Part shown: positions 7,086 through 14,288 of the stretch, piece after piece
Numbering within the stretch: position 1 is the stretch's first letter
How the letters are laid out: each line of letters opens with the position of its first letter
NCBI GenBank assembly: GCA_001917895.1
Contig: MNEW01000075.1
Location: 1-19,183, forward strand
Direction of reading: 5' to 3'
Source of the DNA: Actinobacteria bacterium 13_1_40CM_66_12
GTDB taxonomy: Bacteria; Chloroflexota; Dormibacteria; Dormibacterales; Dormibacteraceae
Length of the DNA stretch: 19,183 nucleotides
Position numbers and translations under genes: made by a program
Notes under the pieces: model-generated
Database searches by the model: none
What the model saw: the letters and a program-made list of their open reading frames with translations, nothing else
Told to the model about the DNA's origin: nothing

Positions 7086-8333
7086 TTAGACGGTGACGGC
7101 GATGTTCTTGACGGTAGTCCAGGCGCCGCCCTTGTACTGCTGAACCTGCAGGGCGGGGGTCGTCGGGTCACCGGCCGAGTTGAGCGTGTAGGTACCGGTG
7201 AGGCCCGGGAAGCTGGAAGTCTTGGCCATCTGGTCGATGACCTGCTGCCGGGTCGGCATGTTGCCGCCGTTGGCGTCGATCGCGCGCCCGATGGCGTCGA
7301 TCAGGATGGCGGCGCAGTCGTAGCCGGCGAACGTGTAGGCGGCCGTGTCGTCCGGGGAGGGGTGCGCCTTCTTGTAGGCGGCGATAGTCGACGCAGCGCT
7401 GGCGTTGGCGTTCGCGTCCGCAACGCCCTGGGTGGCGTACATATGGTCGTTGCCCATCGTCGCGCCGGAGTCCTTGATGCACTGACCGTCGCCGATGCCG
7501 TCAGGGCCGAGGTAATACGAGTTGGCGTCGAAGATGCCCTGGCTCTCCTGGCGCGGGATGCAGCCGTACGAGGCCGAGGTTGCGCCTGCGTAGATGCCCT
7601 GCGCGCCGGCGGCCTTGGCCCGGTTCAGCCACGCGTGGAAGTCGGGCTTGCTCGAGGTGTCGAAGCCCTGGCGGGCGACGACGGTCCCGCCCTTCTTGGT
7701 GAATTCCTTGGCGAAGTTGTTGGCGACACCGAGACCGAACGGCTCCTGGTCGTCCCAGACCGCGATCGTCTTCAGGCCGAGCGTGTCATACGCGAAGTCG
7801 CCCATGGCGGGACCCTGGAAGGTGTCGTTGGCGGCGACGCGGAAGTAGTTGTTCTTGCCGGTCGGCCGCAAGGCCGCGGCCGTGTAGCCGGCGTACTTCT
7901 GGCAGTAGTCGAAGGCGAGGGTCAGACACTCGTTCGTGTTCGACGGGCTGATCATCGCCAGAGGCGCCTGGTTGGCGACCGGAATCTCGGCCGCGGCGAC
8001 GCCGGAGTTGAAGGGGCCGACCATGCCCAGCAGCTTGGTGTCAGAGATCATCTGCTGGACGTTCTGAGCGCCCTTGGTCGGGTCGTGCTTGCCGTTGACA
8101 GCGTCGTCGTACGGCACGAACTTGAGCGTGAATCCCTTCACGGTGCCTGCTTGCGATACGGCAAAAGCCGCCCCGTACTGGGTGGGCAGGCCGCTCGACG
8201 CGTCGGCGCCGGATGTCGGCAGGTCGCTGCCGATGTCGATCGTGCCCTTGTTGGTGGTGCCTCCGCTTGTACCGCAGGCGAAAGCGACGAACGTCGCAAC
8301 GATGAGGACTGCGAGTCCCCTAGCTCGAACCAT
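7086..8333 (-). CDS. livK: Branched-chain amino-acid type ABC transporter substrate-binding protein
   Basis: This 415-residue extracytoplasmic binding protein of the Leu/Ile/Val-binding (periplasmic-binding type I) family delivers ligand to LivHM. The N-terminus MVRARGLAVLIVATFVAFAC is a signal peptide ending in a lipoprotein-like cysteine (Cys20), followed by a Gly/Ser/Thr linker; Phe at -2 makes the lipobox imperfect. The mature domain begins IDIGSDLPTSGADA and contains GMVGPFNSG and LRPTGKNNYFRV. Four Cys in the ligand domain align with Cys in the neighbouring paralogue, suggesting conserved disulfides. I chose the ATG at 8333 because AAGGGGG lies 6 bp upstream and it gives a proper signal peptide; the frame stays open to 8477. 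Ligand identity is not certain: the family also binds amides, urea and aromatics. Confidence 0.9.
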   Translation of the reverse strand: MVRARGLAVLIVATFVAFACGTSGGTTNKGTIDIGSDLPTSGADASSGLPTQYGAAFAVSQAGTVKGFTLKFVPYDDAVNGKHDPTKGAQNVQQMISDTKLLGMVGPFNSGVAAAEIPVANQAPLAMISPSNTNECLTLAFDYCQKYAGYTAAALRPTGKNNYFRVAANDTFQGPAMGDFAYDTLGLKTIAVWDDQEPFGLGVANNFAKEFTKKGGTVVARQGFDTSSKPDFHAWLNRAKAAGAQGIYAGATSASYGCIPRQESQGIFDANSYYLGPDGIGDGQCIKDSGATMGNDHMYATQGVADANANASAASTIAAYKKAHPSPDDTAAYTFAGYDCAAILIDAIGRAIDANGGNMPTRQQVIDQMAKTSSFPGLTGTYTLNSAGDPTTPALQVQQYKGGAWTTVKNIAVTV

Positions 8334-8340
8334 ATGGTTC
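8327..8340 (-). promoter_or_regulatory. 14-bp perfect palindrome over the livK start codon
   Basis: GAACCATATGGTTC is a perfect palindrome centred on the livK ATG (8333-8331 on the minus strand). The Shine-Dalgarno AAGGGGG (8346-8340) abuts its upstream half. It could be an operator or a small hairpin affecting initiation. It could also be chance, because an NdeI-like CATATG core is self-complementary anyway. Confidence 0.35.
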
Positions 8341-8574
8341 CCCCTTGTGTTTGTCGGGAGGCACGAACAAATCCCTCTTGGCGGAATGCCTCCCCTCAAT
8401 CGCCGCCCTCTTCCCAACCTGAGTCGGGGCGAGAGTGCGCCGGCGGCGAAAGCGGCCACATGGGGTGGCCGAACCACTACTCCGTGGTGAACTATCGACG
8501 TACGCCCGCCTCGAAGTCAAGCGGTGTTCGGGCTCACGCTGGGCTCATCTCGCGGGCGTGGGTGCGGCGCTGTA
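8334..8574. other. Intergenic region between the two binding-protein genes
   Basis: This 241-bp region carries the livK upstream signals and the end of the second binding-protein transcript. It holds a hairpin CGGCCAC / GTGGCCG (near 8453-8471, loop ATGGG), a smaller ACCAC / GTGGT hairpin (near 8473-8488), and a direct repeat of GGGCTC (near 8530-8546). No T-tract terminator follows the second binding-protein gene. No coding sequence is supported here; the livK frame is open through part of it but lacks signal-peptide character. Confidence 0.5.
8491..8520 (-). promoter_or_regulatory. Candidate sigma-70-type promoter for livK
   Basis: On the minus strand TTGACT (8520-8515) and GATAGT (8496-8491) are separated by 18 bp. 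That matches five of six -35 and four of six -10 consensus bases. Transcription would start near 8484 and leave a 5' leader of about 150 nt containing the hairpins noted for this intergenic region. Confidence 0.4.
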
Positions 8575-9909
8575 TCAATATGGGAGTGAAGCGCTGTAAT
8601 CAACCGCCTTCACCCAGGTCCACGGCGCGTTCGGGTCGGTGCTGGTCGATTCGAACAATGAGACCACGCGCAGGGTGGTGTCGCCGGCACCGTCGAAGCC
8701 GAAGGTCCCGCCTGCGCCCGCGTATGCCGTGGTCGCGCTCAGCTCGTTGATGACGTTGTCGCGGCCCGGCAGCTTGCCGCCGGCAGCCCGGATCGCGCGG
8801 TCGACCGCCGCGTAGAGGACGCCCGTGGAGTCGAACGCGGCGATGGTGTACGGGCCGTAGTCGGCGGGGTTGCCGTACTGGGCCTTGAATGCGGCGATGA
8901 CCGGCTGAGCGGTCGGGATGGCGTCGGCCGCGGCAGCGGGAACTGTCGCGAAGATCCCGATCGCGTTGGCGCCGGCGTTGCGTATGCAGTTCGGATCCTG
9001 GGCAATGCCGTCACCGCCAAGAAAAGGCGCCACCTCGCCGAAGCCGAAGACTGAGGCCATCTGGGCGCGAAGCACACAACCGTGGTTGGCCGTGACCCCG
9101 CCGTAATACATCGCCTGGGCGCCATCGTTGGCAGCTCTCCGCATGAAGGCTTTCATGTCGAGCGACGTAGTGGGATCGAAGTCGCGATACGCGACGACGC
9201 TCCCGCCGAGTCTCGTAAATCTCGACATGAAGCCCGCTGCAAGCGCCTGGCCGTACGCCTCGTGGTCCGCGAGCACCGCGACCCGGCGCAACTTGAGGCT
9301 CTTGTAGCCGTAGTCCGCGGCGGCAGGTCCCTGCAGCTCGTCGGTCGTGGCAAGCCGGAAGAAGTTGTTGAAGCCGATCGGGCGGAGCTCCGACGGCGCC
9401 GGCAGGCCCGCCGCCTTGCACGTGATCTCGATATGGCTTGGGCTCAGCCCTGCCGGCAGATACGGCTCCTTGGTGAGGCAGCGGCTGCTGACGGCCGGAC
9501 TGATCAGGGCCAGGTGGGCCACATTTGCGATGGGGATGTCGAGGCGCGCGACATTCGAATCGAATGGGCCGATAACCCCCAATACGAGCGGGTCGGCGCC
9601 GAGAGACTTGACGTTGCGCTCGCCCTGCGCGGGATCGTGCAGCCCGCCGACCGCGTCATCGCGAGGTACGACTTCCACGCTGAAGCCGTCGATCGTCGGA
9701 TGCTGGTGGACGAAGAACTGCACGCCATTGAGGGCCGGCGTACCGGCGCGTCCATCGGCCCCCGAGAGGGGAAGGTCGACCCCGATCCTGATCACCTTCG
9801 TCGCGGTCCCCGTGAAACACGAGGTCGCGCAAGCGAGGCCCACGACGGACGCGACAGCCAGCATTCGTGACCACTTCGGCGGCACTGCGAGATTGTCGCC
9901 TGAGGCCAA
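8575..9909 (-). CDS. Second, paralogous ABC transporter substrate-binding protein
   Basis: This protein, about 444 residues, is clearly paralogous to the downstream livK product. It shares IGVDLPLSGADG, DDAVGGLHDPAQG, GVIGPFDSNVA, LRPIGFNNFFRLA and DFDPTTSLDMKAF, in the same order as livK. It should be an exported binding protein that may share the LivHMGF channel, since no second permease is present. The N-terminus has a basic stretch PPKWSR then MLAVASVVGLACATSC; Cys27 or Cys31 could be lipidated, but neither lipobox is canonical. The start is uncertain: TTG at 9909 has GAGGGG 11 bp upstream, GTG at 9885 also keeps the basic region, and ATG at 9864 loses it. Ligand is unknown; the divergence from livK suggests a different one. 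Confidence 0.88.
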   Translation of the reverse strand: MASGDNLAVPPKWSRMLAVASVVGLACATSCFTGTATKVIRIGVDLPLSGADGRAGTPALNGVQFFVHQHPTIDGFSVEVVPRDDAVGGLHDPAQGERNVKSLGADPLVLGVIGPFDSNVARLDIPIANVAHLALISPAVSSRCLTKEPYLPAGLSPSHIEITCKAAGLPAPSELRPIGFNNFFRLATTDELQGPAAADYGYKSLKLRRVAVLADHEAYGQALAAGFMSRFTRLGGSVVAYRDFDPTTSLDMKAFMRRAANDGAQAMYYGGVTANHGCVLRAQMASVFGFGEVAPFLGGDGIAQDPNCIRNAGANAIGIFATVPAAAADAIPTAQPVIAAFKAQYGNPADYGPYTIAAFDSTGVLYAAVDRAIRAAGGKLPGRDNVINELSATTAYAGAGGTFGFDGAGDTTLRVVSLFESTSTDPNAPWTWVKAVDYSASLPY

Positions 9910-9955
9910 GCTATAGTTATCCCCTCACCTAGCCAGGTCATAGGAGCGCGCCCCA
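9910..9955. promoter_or_regulatory. Divergent intergenic region with a shared -10-like site
   Basis: Only 46 bp separate the start of the second binding-protein gene (minus) from the TPR gene (plus). CTATAGTTAT (9911-9920) gives TATAGT on the plus strand (9912-9917) and TATAGC on the minus strand, so it could serve as a -10 box both ways. No convincing -35 is seen. AGGAG (9942-9946) is the ribosome-binding site of the TPR gene, 9 bp before its TTG. Confidence 0.35.
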
Positions 9956-10831
9956 TTGAAGATTGAGTCAGGCGAACACCTCAAGCCCCGCTCGCAGTAC
10001 GCGGAGGATGCGGTTCAGCTCGCCATCGCCGGCAAGTGGGACGACGCGGTAAAGCTGAACAAATTCATCATCGACAGTTTCGGCGCCGACGAGGAGGCCC
10101 AGAACCGTCTCGGCAAGGCGCTGTCAGAGCTCGGGAAACTGAAAGATGCGAAGTCCGCTTATGAGGCCGCGCTCAAGCTCAACCCGATGAACTCGATCGC
10201 CAAGAAAAACGCGGCGCGGATCAACACGCTGCTCCACCAGAAGGAAGGACTGAAGGTCGGGGGCACCAGGGTCGACCTCAACCTCTTCGTCGAAGAGATG
10301 GGGAAGACGGTCATCACGACGCTCGAGAGCAGCAGCGCGGATATTTGCTCGAAGGTCGCGGCGGGCGACGTTGCCGAGCTCAAGATCGAAGGCGACGGAA
10401 TCGTCGCCGAGACCTCGCGTGGGGTTCGGCTGGGGCTGCTCGAGGCCAAGCTCGCGCGCCGCTTGATAAAGTTCATGCGCGGGGGCAACCGCTACCAGGC
10501 CGGGGTCACCTCGTGCGATGGCAGCGCTGTGAAGCTGATCGTTCGAGAGACCTACCAGGACCCGCGGTTTGCCGGCAAGCCAAGCTTCCCGATGCGGCGC
10601 AAGCGCGAGGTCGAGTTCCGACCGTACACGAAGGAGAGCCTGCTCGCCCGCGAGGTCGAGGTTTTCGCCGAGGATGAAGAGGAAGAAGGGCTTGTCGCCG
10701 GCGCACCGGCGACCGAGGACATCGAAGAGGGTATGCACGCGGTCGAAGACGAGGCCGAACCGCTCGACTTCAGTGAGGATGGGGAAGCCGCCGCCGACGA
10801 TGACGACGAGGACGACGACGATGACAGCTAG
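9956..10831 (+). CDS. TPR protein with conserved middle domain and long acidic tail
   Basis: This 291-residue cytoplasmic protein has no signal peptide. Two tetratricopeptide-type repeats occupy about residues 15-85 (LAIAGKWDDAVKLNKFII, then RLGKALSELGKLKDAKSAY). A basic alpha/beta region follows (about 100-235), with DGIVAETSRGVRLGLLEAKLARRL, FMRGGNRYQAGVTS and LIVRETYQDPRFAGKPSFP. It is slightly reminiscent of HIRAN-type domains, but I cannot assign it. The tail from about residue 236 is overwhelmingly Asp/Glu, ending DDDDEDDDDDS. The TTG start is supported by AGGAG 9 bp upstream. It is divergent from the liv genes and not overlapping the his run. Scaffold or nucleic-acid-associated roles are guesses. 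Confidence 0.8.
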   Translation: MKIESGEHLKPRSQYAEDAVQLAIAGKWDDAVKLNKFIIDSFGADEEAQNRLGKALSELGKLKDAKSAYEAALKLNPMNSIAKKNAARINTLLHQKEGLKVGGTRVDLNLFVEEMGKTVITTLESSSADICSKVAAGDVAELKIEGDGIVAETSRGVRLGLLEAKLARRLIKFMRGGNRYQAGVTSCDGSAVKLIVRETYQDPRFAGKPSFPMRRKREVEFRPYTKESLLAREVEVFAEDEEEEGLVAGAPATEDIEEGMHAVEDEAEPLDFSEDGEAAADDDDEDDDDDS

Positions 10832-11084
10832 AGCGGTCTCAGAGGCCCGGGCCCGGAGGTCCCTTCACCGACCCTAGTAAAGCGGCCCGCCACCGAAGGA
10901 CCTCGCATCTTCGCGTCCTAGGCGGCCGGGCGCCATCCCACCCCACGAAATCTGCGATTTCGCGGGGACCCCGGGCGGCGCTGAAGCCGGCGTCGCCTCC
11001 TGCGCGCGCTCGGTCACGCATCTACGCGATGCGCTCCCTCGCGTGCTCGTCGGCTCCTTGGCTCCGGCCGCCGATGCCGCGAAT
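10832..11084. other. Intergenic region upstream of hisZ, rich in inverted repeats
   Basis: About 253 bp without a convincing gene. It contains GGCCCGGGCC (near 10844-10853), a perfect palindrome, and a longer imperfect stem built on AGGAC / GTCCT flanked by CGCC / GGCG (about 10890-10930). It also holds the repeat element at 10941-10967. TTGGCT (11058-11063) and GAATAT (11081-11086), 17 bp apart, are a weak promoter candidate just above the hisZ start. I see no T-box (no specifier stem or antiterminator) and no histidine-rich leader peptide. Short minus-strand frames here look like GC-rich shadows. Confidence 0.5.
10941..10972 (-). repeat. Palindromic repeat element, copy 2
   Basis: Read on the minus strand it is GGGG-T-CCCC-G-CGAAATC-GCA-GATTTCG-T-GGGG (10972-10941), which folds into a 12-bp stem (one G-U pair) with a 3-nt loop. 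It matches the element at 14288-14331 in CCCCGCGAA, TC, GA and TTCGTGGGG, with a paired C-G to A-T exchange inside the stem. It lies 110 bp after the TPR gene and 118 bp before hisZ and has no T-tract. Confidence 0.75.
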
Positions 11085-12392
11085 ATGCTTCGGTCCTCGA
11101 TGACGGGCCGCTCCGTGCCGGCGGCGACTCCGCAGCTGGGAGGCGTGCCGGGGTTCCGCGACCTCCTGCCCGATGAGGCGGAGGCCCTGCGCGAGGCGCA
11201 GGAATCACTTCTCGAAGAGATGCGGCGGTGGGGCTACCGGCACGTGGTGACGCCGATGGTCGAGAGCATCGACGTGCTCGAGCTGGGGCTCAACGCGGAG
11301 CAGCGCCGGCGGCTCTTCAAGTTCAGCGACGCGCGCGGGGAGGTCGTGGCCCTGGTCGGCGAGCGGACGATTCCCGTCGCTCGACTCGTCGCCGGCAAGC
11401 TCCGATCCGCTGCGCTGCCCCTGCGCCTCTGCTATGCCGGAGCTGTGCTCTCGGCGGACGAGGGGCGATTCCACCAGCGCCGCGAGACATACCAGGTGGG
11501 CGCGGAGCTGGTCGGTGCGGCAGGGCCCGTCGCCGACGCCGAGGTCATCGCGCTCGCCGCGCGCTGCCTCGAAGCGGCCGGTTTGCGTCACTACCAGGTC
11601 GACGTCGGCCACGCCGAGTTCTTCCAGGGCATCATGGACGCGGTCCGGCTTCCCGCCGCTGTGAAAGCGGGCGTGCGCAGCGCGCTTGCCGCCCGCGACT
11701 TCGTCGCGCTCGAGGAGCTGCTGGCCCGCACACCTCTTCGTTCCGCGGAGCACGAGCTTTTGCTGCGATTTCCCGCCCTTCGGGGCGGACCGGAGATCCT
11801 CGACGCCGCCGGAGGCCTGGTCCGCAACCGGCGCTCGGAGCAGGCCCTCGTGGAGCTGGCGCGCGTTCGAGAGCTGCTCGTCGCGCATGGGTTGGGTGCT
11901 GTGGTCGGCCTGGACCTTGGCGCGATCCGCGACTTCGATTACTACACCGGAGTGATCTTCGAAGGCTATGGGCCGGACCTCGGCCGTCCCGTCGCGCATG
12001 GGGGCCGTTACGACCGGCTGCTCACGCGGTTCGGCCGCCCCGCCCCGGCCACCGGGTTCGTGGTCCAGCTCGACCTCGTGTGGGAGCTGCTGTCCAGCGC
12101 GGCGCGCCCGCCGGCACTGCCTCGTATCGATGCCGCGATCGCCTGGACCGGAGCGGGCCTCGATGCGGCGCTGCGCCTGGGATCGACGCTGCGACTGTTC
12201 GGGATGCGCGCGGTGGTCGACACGGAGGCGAGGCGCGATCGCGATGCGCGCGCGTGGTGGCGCGCACTTGGTGCTGAAAACTTGATCCAGTGCCGAGGCG
12301 CATCGACCGTGGCGTGGACGGCCCGCCGCGGACGCACGCGCTCGCTTCCGCCCGAGCAGGTCGCGGCCCGGCTGGCGGGCTCGCTCGCATGA
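11085..12392 (+). CDS. hisZ: ATP phosphoribosyltransferase regulatory subunit HisZ
   Basis: HisZ is a catalytically inactive relative of histidyl-tRNA synthetase. It forms a hetero-octamer with short HisG and carries the histidine feedback site. Visible HisRS-like features are PGFRDLLPDEAEALR near the N-terminus, YRHVVTPMVES (motif 1 region), QRRETYQVGAELVG (motif 2 region) and FDYYTGVIFEGY (284-295), then GGRYDRLLTRFG. The C-terminal part is short and lacks a full anticodon-binding domain. About 435 residues from the ATG at 11085; the ATG at 11100 and the GTG at 11043 are alternatives, none with a clear ribosome-binding site. The stop overlaps hisG as ATGA. It heads the his run. Confidence 0.9.
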   Translation: MLRSSMTGRSVPAATPQLGGVPGFRDLLPDEAEALREAQESLLEEMRRWGYRHVVTPMVESIDVLELGLNAEQRRRLFKFSDARGEVVALVGERTIPVARLVAGKLRSAALPLRLCYAGAVLSADEGRFHQRRETYQVGAELVGAAGPVADAEVIALAARCLEAAGLRHYQVDVGHAEFFQGIMDAVRLPAAVKAGVRSALAARDFVALEELLARTPLRSAEHELLLRFPALRGGPEILDAAGGLVRNRRSEQALVELARVRELLVAHGLGAVVGLDLGAIRDFDYYTGVIFEGYGPDLGRPVAHGGRYDRLLTRFGRPAPATGFVVQLDLVWELLSSAARPPALPRIDAAIAWTGAGLDAALRLGSTLRLFGMRAVVDTEARRDRDARAWWRALGAENLIQCRGASTVAWTARRGRTRSLPPEQVAARLAGSLA

Positions 12393-13027
12393 AAGTTTCA
12401 ATCGCGGTGCCCACCGGCATGCTTCTTCCCGGCGCCCTGCGCTTGCTTTCACACGCCGGCGTCATGCGCCTCAGCGCCGCGGAGCTTGGCCGGCGTCTCC
12501 TGGTCGAGAGGTCAGGCGTGCGGGTGATCCTCGTACGGCCCGCCGACGTGCCTGCCTATGTCGATCACGGGGCCGCCGACCTCGGAATCGTCGGCAAAGA
12601 TGTGTTGTGGGAATCGAACGGCTCCCACTACGAGCTTGTCGATCTGCATTTCGGACCATGCCGCCTCGTGCTCGCGGTGCCCGAGCAGTCGAAGCTGAAC
12701 GGACCGGAGACGTGGCCGCCGCTAATGCGCGTGGCGACGAAGCTTCCGCGCACGACCGCGGCGTGGTTCGAGGCGCGCGGCCAGGCGGTCGAGGTCGTCC
12801 GCCTGCAGGGGTCGGTCGAGCTCGCGCCGCAGGTGGGGCTCGTGGACGGCATCGTCGACCTCACAGCGAGTGGGCGCACGCTCCGCGAGAACCGGCTGCG
12901 CATCACCGCCACGCTCGGTTCATCCACGGCGCGCCTGATCGGCAACCAGGCGAGCCTCAAGACGCGCACGGAAGCCGTGCAGGCGATGGTGGCCCGTCTA
13001 CGGGAGGCGGCGAAAGATGCCGATTAA
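12389..13027 (+). CDS. hisG: ATP phosphoribosyltransferase, short form (HisG-S)
   Basis: HisG catalyses the first step of histidine synthesis, joining ATP and PRPP to phosphoribosyl-ATP. At 212 residues it is the short form without the C-terminal ACT-like regulatory domain, which in this family works only with HisZ, encoded immediately upstream. Seen are KVSIAVPTG at the N-terminus, ADLGIVGKDVLWE, and the PRPP-binding loop VDLTASGRTLRENRLR (Asp157 to Thr164 region). The ATG at 12389 overlaps the hisZ stop by 4 bp and the 3' end overlaps hisD by 11 bp, so HisZ, HisG and HisD are probably translated together. Confidence 0.95.
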   Translation: MKVSIAVPTGMLLPGALRLLSHAGVMRLSAAELGRRLLVERSGVRVILVRPADVPAYVDHGAADLGIVGKDVLWESNGSHYELVDLHFGPCRLVLAVPEQSKLNGPETWPPLMRVATKLPRTTAAWFEARGQAVEVVRLQGSVELAPQVGLVDGIVDLTASGRTLRENRLRITATLGSSTARLIGNQASLKTRTEAVQAMVARLREAAKDAD

Positions 13028-14288
13028 GCGATTCGACGTCGGCTCGTGGCTCGACTCGCCGCTGTCACGACGTCGACTGGATCTCTCCCAGTTCGCCAAG
13101 GAACGCGCCACGGTGGTCGACATCTGCGCGCGCGTCGCGGCGGAGGGCGATGCGGCGCTGCGCGAATTCGGTGAGCGATTCGACGGCTGGGCGCCGCGCG
13201 ACGGCGAAACCTTCCAGGTCCCGCCCGGCGATCTGGTCGCGGCCGCGAATCGCCTCGCGAGCGCCGACCGGTCGGCCCTGGAGTTCGCCGCGCAGCGGAT
13301 CCGGGATTTCCACTCCAAGCAGCTGCAGACGGCGAGCAGCGGACCTCCAGGCTTGAAGCTGGTTACCCGGCCGGTGCGGCGGGCGGGCGCCTACGCGCCC
13401 GGGGGCCGAGCGTCATATCCGTCGACAGTGCTCATGACCGTCATCCCAGCGCGAGTAGCCAAGGTGCCGGAGGTCGTGCTGGCCACACCGCCGAGCGCCG
13501 ACGGCAGCGTGCCGGCGGCCATCCTCGCGGCAGCTCATATCGCGGGGGTGGATGCCGTCTATCGCATCGGCGGCGCGCAGGCGATCGCCGCGCTCGCGTA
13601 CGGCACGGCTTCGATTCCGCGCGTGGACGTCGTCGCCGGCCCGGGCAACATCTACGTCACGCTTGCCAAGCGCGAGGTTTTCGGCGCGGTCGGCGTGGAT
13701 GGGATCGCTGGTCCGACCGAGGTGATGGTGATCGCCGACGCGGGTGCCCGCCCCGATTTCGTCGCCGCCGATCTGGCGGCTCAGCTCGAGCACGACCCGC
13801 TCGCCTGGGCGGTCCTGGTCACCGATTCAGATGCGCTCGTTGACCGCGTGGAGGAGGAGCTGCGCAGTCTCATCAGCGGGCTCGACCGTGCGGAGATCAT
13901 CAACGCTGCCACCTGCTGCCTGATAGCGGCCGATGACCTCGAGCAGGCGATCCATCTCGCCAATGACTTTGCACCGGAGCATCTTTTGATCGTGGCCGAG
14001 AACGCGGGGCGGCTGGCCACGCAGGTCCAGAACGCGGGCGCGATTTTCGTCGGCGCCTATGCGACTGTGCCCCTCGGCGACTATGCCGCGGGTCCAAATC
14101 ACACGCTGCCGACATCGGGCGCCGCTCGATTCGCCTCGCCATTGGGAGTGCACACATTTCTCAAGCGCAGCAGCGTCCTGAGCCTGAACCGTGGCGATCT
14201 CGAGATGCTTCGGGACGCGACGCTGCGCCTGGCGGCCCTGGAAGGGCTGACCGCGCACGCGCACGCCGTGGAAGTCCGCCTTGAGTAG
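13017..14288 (+). CDS. hisD: Histidinol dehydrogenase
   Basis: HisD carries out the last two steps, oxidising L-histidinol through histidinal to histidine with NAD+. The 423-residue protein has family motifs GGAQAIAALAYGT, AGPTEVMVIAD, DYAAGPNHTLPT and TFLKRSSV. The Zn ligands by alignment to the E. coli pattern are Gln256, His259, Asp355 and His414. The catalytic acid-base pair is Glu321-His322 (in NDFAPEHLLI). The ATG at 13017 lies inside the end of hisG. The last codons (CTT GAG TAG) contain the TTG used by hisB, and the stop lies at the edge of the palindromic element at 14288. Confidence 0.97.
   Translation: MPIKRFDVGSWLDSPLSRRRLDLSQFAKERATVVDICARVAAEGDAALREFGERFDGWAPRDGETFQVPPGDLVAAANRLASADRSALEFAAQRIRDFHSKQLQTASSGPPGLKLVTRPVRRAGAYAPGGRASYPSTVLMTVIPARVAKVPEVVLATPPSADGSVPAAILAAAHIAGVDAVYRIGGAQAIAALAYGTASIPRVDVVAGPGNIYVTLAKREVFGAVGVDGIAGPTEVMVIADAGARPDFVAADLAAQLEHDPLAWAVLVTDSDALVDRVEEELRSLISGLDRAEIINAATCCLIAADDLEQAIHLANDFAPEHLLIVAENAGRLATQVQNAGAIFVGAYATVPLGDYAAGPNHTLPTSGAARFASPLGVHTFLKRSSVLSLNRGDLEMLRDATLRLAALEGLTAHAHAVEVRLE

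Noticed and set aside
7362..8750. 462-codon plus-strand frame opposite livK
   Set aside because: Antisense shadow spanning livK, the intergenic region and part of the second binding protein; no domain seen.
10941..10972. Considered as an intrinsic terminator for the TPR gene
   Set aside because: There is no T-tract on either side; the close match to the hisB element makes a repeat more likely.
10839..11021. 60-codon minus-strand frame between the TPR gene and hisZ
   Set aside because: It covers the palindromic repeats, has no ribosome-binding site, and its composition matches random GC-rich translation.
10832..11084. Search for a his leader peptide, T-box or riboswitch before hisZ
   Set aside because: No run of His codons, no T-box core and no known aptamer sequence could be recognised.
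11205..12452. 415-codon minus-strand frame opposite hisZ
   Set aside because: hisZ has clear family motifs on the plus strand, and the minus product is low-complexity Arg/Ala/Glu.
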